This document shows, piece after piece, positions 1 to 6,457 of a stretch of 9,572 bases of DNA. Source of the stretch: an uncultured Bacteroidales bacterium (lineage in GTDB: Bacteria > Bacteroidota > Bacteroidia > Bacteroidales > UBA932); the NCBI GenBank assembly GCA_900546395.1, contig URDD01000082.1, positions 1 to 9,572 on the forward strand, in the 5' to 3' direction. The position numbers and the translations under genes are program-made. Under the pieces are notes generated by a model that saw nothing but the letters and a program-made list of their open reading frames with translations, ran no database searches and had not been told where the DNA came from. Numbering within the stretch: position 1 is the stretch's first letter; every line of letters begins with the position of its first letter.

Positions 1-323
1 CAGGTATTGCCTTTAACCCTGATGTGCCTGTTGAGTCTGTTTTTCCATATCTGGATGAATGTGACTTCGTTTTGGTCATGTCTGTATTCGCAGGTTTCGG
101 CGGTCAGAAATTTATAGATTCGACCTACGGAAGGGTGAGGACTTTGAAGGAGGAGATTCTGCGTAGGGGACTTGATGTCAAAATTGAAGTTGACGGAGGC
201 GTTTCTCCAGCCAATGCTGCTGACTTGCGCGATGCCGGTGCTGATATCTTAGTGGCAGGAAGTGCTGTCTTCAATGCTCAGAATCCATCAGATGTAATCT
301 CACAGCTGAAAGGAATCATATAA
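1..323 (+). CDS. rpe: Ribulose-phosphate 3-epimerase, C-terminal part (partial)
   Basis: This is the C-terminal half of the TIM-barrel enzyme that interconverts D-ribulose 5-phosphate and D-xylulose 5-phosphate in the non-oxidative pentose phosphate pathway. The reading frame is open to the left edge (first full codon at position 3), so 106 residues are visible of a family length near 215-225. Recognisable blocks are G-I-A-F-N-P near the start, M-S-V-F-A-G-F-G-G-Q-K-F (the mobile active-site loop), I-E-V-D-G-G-V with the catalytic aspartate, and V-A-G-S-A-V-F, the phosphate-binding end of the barrel. The N-terminal metal-binding His/Asp residues lie outside the window. The loop reads F-A where the family usually has N-P. 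A GTG at 24 is an internal valine codon, not a start. The TAA stop lies inside the 3' end of the convergent ligase gene. Confidence 0.95.
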   Translation, partial: GIAFNPDVPVESVFPYLDECDFVLVMSVFAGFGGQKFIDSTYGRVRTLKEEILRRGLDVKIEVDGGVSPANAADLRDAGADILVAGSAVFNAQNPSDVISQLKGII

Positions 324-1068
324 TATATCCGATTTCCTTGAACGCAAATTCAATGATACGGCCCTCTGCATCTTCGACTTGTAGCAGGGCCGTTTCATTT
401 ATGCCTCGTATAATTCCAGTAAATTCATTGCCATTCCGCATATCCATGTATCTGTAAGGCTCATTTTTACGGTAAAGCAGGGTAAGATAGTCAGATTTAA
501 GTCTATCTGAGAAATCATGTATTTCAGAAAGTCGTTCAGTAATATGTCTGGTCAGATTTACCAGTTCTGTTTCCAACACATATTCTTTTCCGCTTATAAG
601 TGTCATAGATACAGGGTTTGGAATATTGTCAGGAAAGTCTGTCTGGTTTACATTCAGGCCTACGCCTGCAATGCATGACGATAGTTGTCCGTTTCTGACA
701 GTGTTTTCTATAAGAATACCGCAAATCTTTCTGTCACCGACATATATGTCATTAGGCCATTTTATCATGGCGCCTATTCCTTTTTCTCTAAGATACCCTG
801 TAATTCCCAGTGCAATGGCTTCGCTTATGACAAATTGACATGCCACTGCTACACCATCCATTGTTCCGTTGCCGGATTTCATGACTAATGAAAAAGTGAG
901 GTTTTTTGCAGTTTCTGTTTTCCATGAATTGCCTCTTTGACCGCGTCCTGCGGTCTGTTCCTTAGCAGCGATAACTGTAGTGTGGCTTATTTTGTCAAGA
1001 CGTCTTTTGGCTTCATTATTGGTCGAATCAATGCTGTCCAGCCATATTATGTCTGTCATATTTTCCAT
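316..1068 (-). CDS. birA: Biotin--[acetyl-CoA-carboxylase] ligase, monofunctional (no DNA-binding domain)
   Basis: It adenylates biotin and transfers it to the biotin-carrier lysine of acetyl-CoA or related carboxylases in the cytoplasm. All ligase motifs are present in the 250 residues: D-S-T-N (14-17), Q-T-A-G-R-G-Q-R-G-N-S-W (38-49, biotinyl-AMP loop), K-W-P-N-D (103-107), G-I-L-I-E (117-121) and G-V-G-L-N-V-N-Q (135-142), followed by a small SH3-like C-terminal domain (about 205-250). It begins directly with the catalytic domain. The winged-helix domain of the E. coli repressor-ligase is absent, so it probably does not repress the biotin genes itself. The start at 1068 is the first ATG after the divergent gap; Met4 is an alternative. 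The gene converges on rpe with an 8-bp overlap and diverges from rsfS. The symbol birA follows common use for this class. Confidence 0.94.
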   Translation of the reverse strand: MENMTDIIWLDSIDSTNNEAKRRLDKISHTTVIAAKEQTAGRGQRGNSWKTETAKNLTFSLVMKSGNGTMDGVAVACQFVISEAIALGITGYLREKGIGAMIKWPNDIYVGDRKICGILIENTVRNGQLSSCIAGVGLNVNQTDFPDNIPNPVSMTLISGKEYVLETELVNLTRHITERLSEIHDFSDRLKSDYLTLLYRKNEPYRYMDMRNGNEFTGIIRGINETALLQVEDAEGRIIEFAFKEIGYII

Positions 1069-1084
1069 TGGTGTAGATTTTGTT

Positions 1085-1092
1085 TATATTTG
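1085..1092 (+). promoter_or_regulatory. -7 box of the probable rsfS-ftsH operon promoter
   Basis: TATATTTG matches the Bacteroidetes TAnnTTTG -7 element exactly and is followed by CA, as is common in such promoters. Initiation around 1097-1100 would leave a leader of about 20 nt before the rsfS ATG at 1118. The -33 position holds only a T-rich stretch (about 1061-1064) rather than a clean TTTG, so the call rests on the -7 box and its location. Its position excludes the longer reading frame that begins at 980 as the rsfS start. Confidence 0.5.
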
Positions 1093-1100
1093 CAAATTAA
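1093..1100 (-). promoter_or_regulatory. Possible -7 box of the birA promoter
   Basis: Read on the - strand, these bases are TTAATTTG, one mismatch from the Bacteroidetes TAnnTTTG -7 consensus. Initiation a few bases downstream would leave a birA leader of about 20 nt. I see no convincing TTTG -33 element 19-20 bp upstream. It abuts the opposite-strand box for rsfS exactly, the two sharing the 10-bp palindrome ATTTGCAAAT (1088-1097). Confidence 0.3.
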
Positions 1101-1117
1101 TAGAAGATTTTTCAATT

Positions 1118-1474
1118 ATGAATCATAACATGGAATTAAATGTCGTTGCAGAGGCAATGCTTGAGAAAAAAGGTCAGGATGTAGTATCTCTTGACTTGAA
1201 GAATGTAGGAACAGCCATTTCTGATTATTTTATAGTATGTAGCGCGGATTCGACCACTAATGTGTCGGCTATTGCAGACAATATTGAGGACAGAATGATT
1301 GAAAAGTGCAGGCGCAAGCCTCTTCGCACCCAGGGACGTGAAAATTGTATCTGGATTATTCTGGATTATGGCGATATAGTAGCTCATATATTTCAGACTC
1401 CATACAGGGACTTTTACAGGCTTGAAGATCTTTGGGCAGACGCAGAACGTACGGAATATTCTGACAATCAGTAA
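1118..1474 (+). CDS. rsfS: Ribosomal silencing factor RsfS (Iojap/YbeB family)
   Basis: It binds ribosomal protein uL14 on the large subunit and blocks joining with the 30S subunit, lowering translation during starvation or stationary phase. The 118-residue protein is of normal family length. Family blocks visible are V-V-S-L-D-L (22-27), the core S-D-Y-F-I-V-C-S (35-42), I-A-D-N-I-E-D (52-58), I-I-L-D-Y-G-D-I-V-A-H-I-F (80-92) and F-Y-R-L-E-D-L-W-A-D-A (99-109). The frame stays open upstream to 980, but that part runs through the start of birA and crosses the -7 promoter box, so ATG 1118 is preferred; ATG 1130 is the only other sensible start. It is the first gene of the + strand run, ending 12 bp before ftsH, so the two are almost certainly co-transcribed. 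Confidence 0.93.
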   Translation: MNHNMELNVVAEAMLEKKGQDVVSLDLKNVGTAISDYFIVCSADSTTNVSAIADNIEDRMIEKCRRKPLRTQGRENCIWIILDYGDIVAHIFQTPYRDFYRLEDLWADAERTEYSDNQ

Positions 1475-1486
1475 TTTTGAAAGATA

Positions 1487-3451
1487 ATGAGTAACTCTGT
1501 CAATAATAATCCCGGATCGAAAAACGGTCCAGGGAAGAACAAGCAGATACGTTTTTCATTCAGTTTTTCTTGGATTTATATTATATTGATTTTCGGTATA
1601 ATATGGATGTTTTTCAACCAGGATGGAGCAAATCCGCAAAAAATAGAATGGCAAGACGTCAAGGATCAGATTAAGGCCGGAGACGTGAAGGAGATAGTCT
1701 TTATAAGAAATGACTATGAAGGCCGTGTGACTATCAAGCCGGACAGGCTGGCAAAATATGCTGACAAGTTCGGAGGCAATGTACCGAAGAAGTCTCCTCA
1801 TTTTATTTTTCTGGTTTCTGGAAATTTCAATGCCGAAGAGACATTTGGAGAGCTGAATGATGCACTTCCAGTCAGCGATCAGTTTAAAGTAGTGATTGAG
1901 AACAATAACAAAATATGGAGTTCGATGCTTGAGTGGCTTCTGTTCCCGCTTTTGTTTTTGTTCATAATGTGGTTCTTCATGTTCCGGGGTATGGGCAGAA
2001 ACACACCGGGAGGCGGTCCAGGAGGAATCTTTAATGTGGGGAAATCAACAGGAAAACTTGCCGAGAAGGACAATATCAAAGTATCTTTCAAAGATGTTGC
2101 TGGACTTGAGGGTGCTAAGGAGGAAATTATGGAGATAGTGGATTTCCTGAAAAACCCCAATAAATACACTGCATTAGGTGGCAAGATTCCGAAAGGAGCC
2201 CTGCTCGTCGGCCCTCCGGGAACAGGAAAAACATTGTTGGCAAAAGCTGTTGCAGGTGAAGCCAATGTGCCGTTCTTTTCCATTTCCGGTTCTGATTTTG
2301 TCGAAATGTTTGTCGGTGTCGGAGCATCAAGGGTAAGGGACTTGTTCCGTCAGGCAAAGGAAAAGGCACCATGCATTGTTTTTATTGATGAAATTGATGC
2401 TGTCGGTCGTGCAAGAGGCAAGAATGTGGGATTCTCGTCAAATGACGAGAGGGAAAACACTCTCAATCAGTTGCTTACTGAAATGGACGGATTTGATTCA
2501 AATTCTGGTGTCATTATTCTTGCAGCCACTAACAGAGCGGATATACTTGACAAAGCTCTTTTGAGGGCAGGACGTTTTGACCGTCAGATACATGTTGACC
2601 TTCCTGATTTGAAAGAACGCGTCGATATATTCAAGGTTCATTTGAAGAACCTTAAACTTGAGCCTGAATTTGACGTTGAATTTCTGGCAAAGCATACTCC
2701 AGGATTTTCCGGCGCTGATATTGCGAATGTTTGCAATGAGGCTGCTCTTACCGCAGCACGCAAAAACAAGACTGTTATTGACAAGCAGGATTTTCTTGAC
2801 GCGGTTGACCGTATAATAGGAGGTCTCGAACGTAAGACCATGATAATAACTCCTGAAGAGAAAAAATCGATTGCTCATCATGAGGCGGGTCATGCTACGG
2901 TCAGCTGGTTTCTCAGATATGCAAATCCTTTGTTTAAGGTTACAATTGTTCCAAGAGGACAGGCACTCGGAGCTGCATGGTATCTTCCTGAAGAAAGAAA
3001 GCTTGAGACTCGTGAGCAGATGATTGATGAGATGTGTGCTCTGATAGGAGGACGGGTAGCAGAAGAAATAGTAAACGGTCAGCCATCTACAGGTGCGCTG
3101 AATGATTTGGAGCGGCTTACCAAGACAGCTTATGCTATGGTTACATATTATGGTATGAGCGACAAGGTAGGTACTGTATCTTTCTATGACTCCACGGGAT
3201 CCAGAGGATATGATTTGTCAAAGCCGTACAGTGAGAAGACAGCTGAACTTATTGATTCGGAAGTGAAGGAGCTTATCCGGTTCATTCATGACAAGACCCA
3301 TGATTTGTTAATGGAGCATAGAGACGGTTTTGAGCAGCTTGCAGCTCTCTTGTTGGAAAGAGAGGTCATTTTCTCAGAGGATCTTGAAAGAATATTTGGA
3401 CCTCGCAAATGGAATGTTGAAACATCTGGCGGGGAAGAGAAGTCTGCCTGA
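1487..3451 (+). CDS. ftsH: ATP-dependent zinc metalloprotease FtsH
   Basis: This is a membrane-anchored hexameric AAA+ protease that extracts and degrades misassembled membrane proteins and short-lived regulators. The 654 residues run as follows: cytoplasmic N-terminus rich in Asn, Gly and Lys; TM1 about 29-43; periplasmic domain about 44-147; TM2 about 148-167; a Gly-rich linker (174-180); then the AAA+ module with Walker A G-P-P-G-T-G-K-T (242-249), pore loop M-F-V-G (274-277), Walker B I-V-F-I-D-E (297-302) and second region of homology with probable arginine fingers R363 and R366. The peptidase domain has H-E-A-G-H (465-469), with E466 catalytic and H465/H469 binding zinc, and a probable third ligand D540 in S-T-G-A-L-N-D. 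All key residues are intact, so it should be active. The ATG is 12 bp after rsfS; no strong Shine-Dalgarno is seen. Confidence 0.98.
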   Translation: MSNSVNNNPGSKNGPGKNKQIRFSFSFSWIYIILIFGIIWMFFNQDGANPQKIEWQDVKDQIKAGDVKEIVFIRNDYEGRVTIKPDRLAKYADKFGGNVPKKSPHFIFLVSGNFNAEETFGELNDALPVSDQFKVVIENNNKIWSSMLEWLLFPLLFLFIMWFFMFRGMGRNTPGGGPGGIFNVGKSTGKLAEKDNIKVSFKDVAGLEGAKEEIMEIVDFLKNPNKYTALGGKIPKGALLVGPPGTGKTLLAKAVAGEANVPFFSISGSDFVEMFVGVGASRVRDLFRQAKEKAPCIVFIDEIDAVGRARGKNVGFSSNDERENTLNQLLTEMDGFDSNSGVIILAATNRADILDKALLRAGRFDRQIHVDLPDLKERVDIFKVHLKNLKLEPEFDVEFLAKHTPGFSGADIANVCNEAALTAARKNKTVIDKQDFLDAVDRIIGGLERKTMIITPEEKKSIAHHEAGHATVSWFLRYANPLFKVTIVPRGQALGAAWYLPEERKLETREQMIDEMCALIGGRVAEEIVNGQPSTGALNDLERLTKTAYAMVTYYGMSDKVGTVSFYDSTGSRGYDLSKPYSEKTAELIDSEVKELIRFIHDKTHDLLMEHRDGFEQLAALLLEREVIFSEDLERIFGPRKWNVETSGGEEKSA

Positions 3452-3479
3452 GAGTTTTTGTTAATTTAATTATCTTCTG

Positions 3480-4328
3480 ATGAATTTGAAGAATTTGTGC
3501 GTTAGGACACTGTCAGGAGTAGGTTTTGTGGCTATTATGGTCGCATGCCTGCTCCTTGACAAGTTTTTGTTTGCAGGACTTATGCTTTTCATTATGATAA
3601 GCATGATGTCTGAGTTTTTTAAAATGACTATGGGGAATGAGTATCGTTTTTCAAGGGTACTTTCGATTTTTGCCGGAGCAACATTGTTCATCCTCACTTT
3701 TCTTTACAGGGGACATGTAGGCAATTTCCCTGGAAGGCTTGTTATACTGTCCTTTATACCTATATTTATTTTCATGATAAATTCACTATATGTGAAGGAT
3801 AAGACGGATTTCGGTAAATTTGCCAATTTATATACAGGAGTTTTATATATTGCTGTTCCTATGACATTGACAAATTTTGCCGTATTCAATTCTGAGGGAC
3901 ACTATACGGGAGTACTCCTTCTCTCGTTCTTCATTATAGTCTGGGCTTCTGATGTCGGAGCCTATCTGTTTGGTATAACTCTGGGGCAGAAATTCGGTAA
4001 GAAACTTTTCCCGGAAATATCACCGAAGAAGTCGTGGGTAGGATTCTGGGGCGGTTTTGCAATGTCTGTTCTTGCAGCTGTTGTATTACATTATACGGGG
4101 ATGTTTCCAGAGAAGTATTCTTTGATTCATTGCTCAGCAATGGCCATTCTTATGAATATCTCGGGTGTATATGGAGACCTTATAGAGTCGCAGTGGAAGA
4201 GGCATTACTCTCTTAAGGACTCTGGTAATATGATACCCGGACATGGTGGTATGATGGACAGGTTTGACAGTGCCTTGCTTGCGATCCCTATGGGGGTTAT
4301 TTATCTTACAGTATTTAATATATTGTAA
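3480..4328 (+). CDS. cdsA: Phosphatidate cytidylyltransferase (CDP-diacylglycerol synthase)
   Basis: It converts phosphatidic acid and CTP to CDP-diacylglycerol, the branch-point precursor of all phospholipids, in the inner membrane. The 282-residue polytopic protein has many hydrophobic segments (about 11-45, 60-76, 86-103, 116-136, 143-165, 187-205, 217-233, 264-280). The family signature near the C-terminus is complete: S237, K240-R241, K246-D247-S-G-N, P-G-H-G-G (253-257), D260-R261 and D263. Upstream, W-A-S-D-V-G-A-Y (155-162) carries the conserved Asp/Tyr region. One oddity: the block usually written S-P-K-K-T/S-W-E-G reads S-P-K-K-S-W-V-G (181-188), with valine replacing the usual glutamate. 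The gene follows ftsH by 28 bp on the same strand with no terminator between, and shares its theme of membrane upkeep with psd downstream. Confidence 0.96.
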   Translation: MNLKNLCVRTLSGVGFVAIMVACLLLDKFLFAGLMLFIMISMMSEFFKMTMGNEYRFSRVLSIFAGATLFILTFLYRGHVGNFPGRLVILSFIPIFIFMINSLYVKDKTDFGKFANLYTGVLYIAVPMTLTNFAVFNSEGHYTGVLLLSFFIIVWASDVGAYLFGITLGQKFGKKLFPEISPKKSWVGFWGGFAMSVLAAVVLHYTGMFPEKYSLIHCSAMAILMNISGVYGDLIESQWKRHYSLKDSGNMIPGHGGMMDRFDSALLAIPMGVIYLTVFNIL

Positions 4329-4366
4329 TTTATTATATCTTTTTTCCTATTGTAAAGGAATTTTTA

Positions 4367-4374
4367 TAAATTTG
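4367..4374 (+). promoter_or_regulatory. Possible internal promoter -7 box ahead of psd
   Basis: TAAATTTG matches the TAnnTTTG -7 consensus within the 74-bp gap between cdsA and psd, the largest gap in the + strand gene run, and is followed by CG. Initiation about 6 nt on would give a leader of about 22 nt before the ATG at 4403. The -33 region is T-rich without a clear TTTG. It may give psd and the following gene expression independent of ftsH. Confidence 0.4.
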
Positions 4375-4402
4375 CGCCATTCACTAACTTCATTTTTTTG
4401 AT

Positions 4403-5059
4403 ATGACAATTCACAGAGGCGGGATAAGTACAATACTTGGAATATGGGCATTTTGCCTGCTTATGATATTTATCGTATTGCATTTTATTCCCTGTGTCTT
4501 TATATCGTACCCGCTGGCCGGGGCATTTATTTTCTTTATGGGCTTTGTCTTGTATTTCTTCAGGGTTCCAGATAGGGAAGTGGTGCCGGGTGAAGCTGTT
4601 GTAACATCTGTTGCTGACGGAGAAGTCGTAATTATTGAAAAGGTATTTGAAAGCGAATACTTTAAAGGAGAGTGTATCCAAGTGTCCGTATATATGGACT
4701 TTTTCAATGTACATGTTAATTTCTGGCCTATAACAGGAGAAGTTACATATTATAAGTATCATCCTGGAAAGTATTTGCTGGCGTTCCTTCCAAAGGCCTC
4801 TGAACTTAATGAGCATACTTCCATTGCCATAAGAAACAGTAAGGGAGAAGTCTTTTTCAAGCAGCTTGCCGGTACTTTTGCAAGGAGAATTGAGTGCTAT
4901 GCAGAAGTAGGTAAAGGTGGTGTAAAGGGCGAGCAGTGCGGAATAATCAAGTTCGGTTCCAGGATTGACATGTATCTGCCTCTTGATTCGGACATTAAAG
5001 TAAAAATCGGAGACGAAGTTCGTGCTTGTGAAACTGTTATAGCTGAGTTGCAGGCATGA
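4403..5059 (+). CDS. psd: Phosphatidylserine decarboxylase proenzyme, short type
   Basis: It decarboxylates phosphatidylserine to phosphatidylethanolamine, the main zwitterionic membrane lipid. It belongs to the short, archaeal-like class (218 residues). Two hydrophobic N-terminal segments (about 10-29 and 31-53) anchor it, followed by F-F-R-V-P-D-R (52-58), A-D-G-E-V (71-75) with probable catalytic D72, and N-V-H-V-N (102-106) with H104. The self-cleavage site is F-G-S-R, splitting between G185 and S186, which leaves S186 as the N-terminal pyruvoyl cofactor on a 33-residue alpha chain. The A-D-G block is preceded by S-V rather than the usual S-P. The start at 4403 suits the -7 box upstream and the position of the first membrane segment. 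Its TGA overlaps the ATG of the next gene (ATGA at 5056-5059), which suggests coupled translation. No PS synthase gene is in the window. Confidence 0.95.
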   Translation: MTIHRGGISTILGIWAFCLLMIFIVLHFIPCVFISYPLAGAFIFFMGFVLYFFRVPDREVVPGEAVVTSVADGEVVIIEKVFESEYFKGECIQVSVYMDFFNVHVNFWPITGEVTYYKYHPGKYLLAFLPKASELNEHTSIAIRNSKGEVFFKQLAGTFARRIECYAEVGKGGVKGEQCGIIKFGSRIDMYLPLDSDIKVKIGDEVRACETVIAELQA

Positions 5060-6366
5060 GTGAAATCTTTATAATCTTATTTCTGATACTGTTAAACGGT
5101 ATTTTCTCCATGTCTGAAATAGCTCTTATTTCAGCCAGGAAATCAAGTCTTCAGAATGATGCAGACAAAGGAAGCCAGTCTGCAAAGACGGCACTGAAGC
5201 TCGCAGGTGATCCGGATAAATTCCTGTCCGCAGTGCAGATGGGGATAACACTTATAGGAATTCTAACGGGTATATTTTCAGGAAACAAGATAGCGGCAGA
5301 ATTTTCTGCATTATTTGTCAAAGCCGGGATGTTGCCACTTGCGGCAGGCGCGTTGTCCCAGACCATTATCGTTGTTCTTGTAACATATTTTACAATCCTT
5401 TTCGGAGAACTGGTCCCGAAGAGAATTGCAATGAGTTCATCTGAAAGGGTCGCTAAAATAGTCGCTAAGCCTATGAAGGCTGTTTCAGTACTTACTTCAC
5501 CTTTCGTATGGCTTTTGGCCAAAAGTACAGCAGGTGTACTGAAAATATTAGGTGTCAAAGCGCAGGAGTCAAAGATTACGGAAGAGGAGATAAAGTCAAT
5601 AATACAGGAAGGCACTGAAGAAGGGGAGGTTTCTCCTGTAGAGCAGGACATAGTGGATAGGGTGTTCGCTTTGGGTGATTTGAAAGTCAGTACTATAATG
5701 ACTAACAGGACTGACATTATTTCTTTGGACATGGAAATGAGCGAGAGCGAAATAAGACATACCATAGAGGAAAATATATTCGAAGAATACCCGGTAACAG
5801 AGGATGGTGACCTAGATCATGTAATAGGAGTACTGACATTGAAGGATTTTGTTCTGAATGTTGGCAAGGAGGGTTTCAGTCTTGAGAAAATGATAAGAGA
5901 GCCTATATATTTTCATGAGAATATGAGCGTTTATTCTGTGCTGGAGGGTATGAAGGTCAAGAAAATAAGCAGGGCTCTGGTATGTGACGAGTTTGGTTCC
6001 TGTTCAGGAATCATAACCTTGAAGGATATCATGGAGGCTTTGGTAGGTTCGGTAAATGATGACCATCAGAGAGAGCCCGATATAGTTTCACGTGCCGACA
6101 ATGAAAGCTGGCTGGTTGACGGTCAGTGCTCAATGTATGATTTCATAATGTATTTTGATCTTGATGAGTCAGTGCAGGATTATGAATATACTACAGTAGC
6201 AGGATTAGTCCTGGATGAGTTGGACCATGTCCCAGTTTCAGGCGAAAAGGTAACTTGGCGAGAATTTGAGTTTGAAGTTGTGGATATGGACGGCGCAAGA
6301 ATTGATAAGGTTATAGTAAAAAAAATTACCGATTCTCATCAGCCGCAAGATGGCTTCACAGCATGA
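5056..6366 (+). CDS. CNNM/CorC-type membrane protein (DUF21 + CBS pair + CorC_HlyC)
   Basis: It is an integral membrane protein of the family variously named CNNM, CorC, TlyC or hemolysin-like (UPF0053), whose studied bacterial members export Mg2+; GldE of gliding bacteria is a relative. The 436 residues show the full architecture: DUF21 membrane domain (about 1-170) with hydrophobic segments near 4-24, 57-80, 95-118 and 138-160 and the conserved blocks S-E-I-A-L-I-S-A-R (20-28) and G-E-L-V-P-K-R-I-A (117-125); a CBS pair (about 208-332); and the C-terminal CorC_HlyC domain (about 345-425). The acidic stretch T-E-E-E-I-K...E-E-G-E-V (175-192) linking membrane and CBS parts is typical. The hemolysin label is historical and no toxin function is implied. 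The ATG overlaps the psd stop, and the TGA is immediately followed by the terminator stem. Ion specificity cannot be read from the sequence. Confidence 0.93.
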   Translation: MSEIFIILFLILLNGIFSMSEIALISARKSSLQNDADKGSQSAKTALKLAGDPDKFLSAVQMGITLIGILTGIFSGNKIAAEFSALFVKAGMLPLAAGALSQTIIVVLVTYFTILFGELVPKRIAMSSSERVAKIVAKPMKAVSVLTSPFVWLLAKSTAGVLKILGVKAQESKITEEEIKSIIQEGTEEGEVSPVEQDIVDRVFALGDLKVSTIMTNRTDIISLDMEMSESEIRHTIEENIFEEYPVTEDGDLDHVIGVLTLKDFVLNVGKEGFSLEKMIREPIYFHENMSVYSVLEGMKVKKISRALVCDEFGSCSGIITLKDIMEALVGSVNDDHQREPDIVSRADNESWLVDGQCSMYDFIMYFDLDESVQDYEYTTVAGLVLDELDHVPVSGEKVTWREFEFEVVDMDGARIDKVIVKKITDSHQPQDGFTA

Positions 6367-6427
6367 AGAAAAAAATAACCTGCTTCACGATTTGAATAGA
6401 TTTCAGGGAAGCAGGTTATTTTTTTCT
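6367..6427. terminator. Bidirectional intrinsic terminator between convergent operons
   Basis: A perfect 20-bp inverted repeat pairs 6367-6386 with 6408-6427 around a 21-nt loop. The GC-bearing core is TAACCTGCTTC / GAAGCAGGTTA (11 bp), flanked outside by A7 (6369-6375) and T7 (6419-6425). A U-tract therefore follows the core hairpin in transcripts of either strand. It starts at the base after the CNNM/CorC stop and lies about 30 bp past the ispG stop, serving both transcription units. Confidence 0.9.
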
Positions 6428-6445
6428 GTTATTAAGTAACAGAAA
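6423..6445. terminator. Secondary hairpin overlapping the terminator
   Basis: TTTCTGTTA (6423-6431) and TAACAGAAA (6437-6445) form a perfect 9-bp stem with a 5-nt loop. The left arm shares the end of the T-tract and the last stem bases of the main terminator (6423-6427), so the two full-length hairpins cannot both form. It is the first structure met by ispG transcripts after the stop. It has no good U-tract of its own on the + strand, so it may be an accessory 3'-end stabiliser rather than a true terminator. Confidence 0.5.
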
Positions 6446-6457
6446 GGTTTATGTTTC

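Noticed and set aside
980..1117. Upstream in-frame extension of rsfS starting at ATG 980
   Set aside because: It runs antisense through the start of birA, crosses the TATATTTG promoter box, and adds 46 residues with no RsfS homology; ATG 1118 gives the normal family length.
1879..2283. A 134-codon open frame antisense to the ftsH AAA+ region
   Set aside because: It mirrors conserved FtsH codons (Walker A region) and has no independent features.
4344..4365. Short inverted repeat TTCCT / AGGAA followed by T5 between cdsA and psd
   Set aside because: The stem is only 5 bp with a 7-nt loop and low GC, too weak to call a terminator, though partial attenuation cannot be excluded.
4364..4816. A 150-codon - strand open frame over the start of psd
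   Set aside because: No domain is recognisable, and it lies opposite a full-length psd with intact catalytic motifs.
5151..5765. A 204-codon open frame antisense to the CNNM/CorC gene
   Set aside because: The + strand frame has full domain architecture; the antisense translation has no recognisable domain and is a codon-bias shadow.
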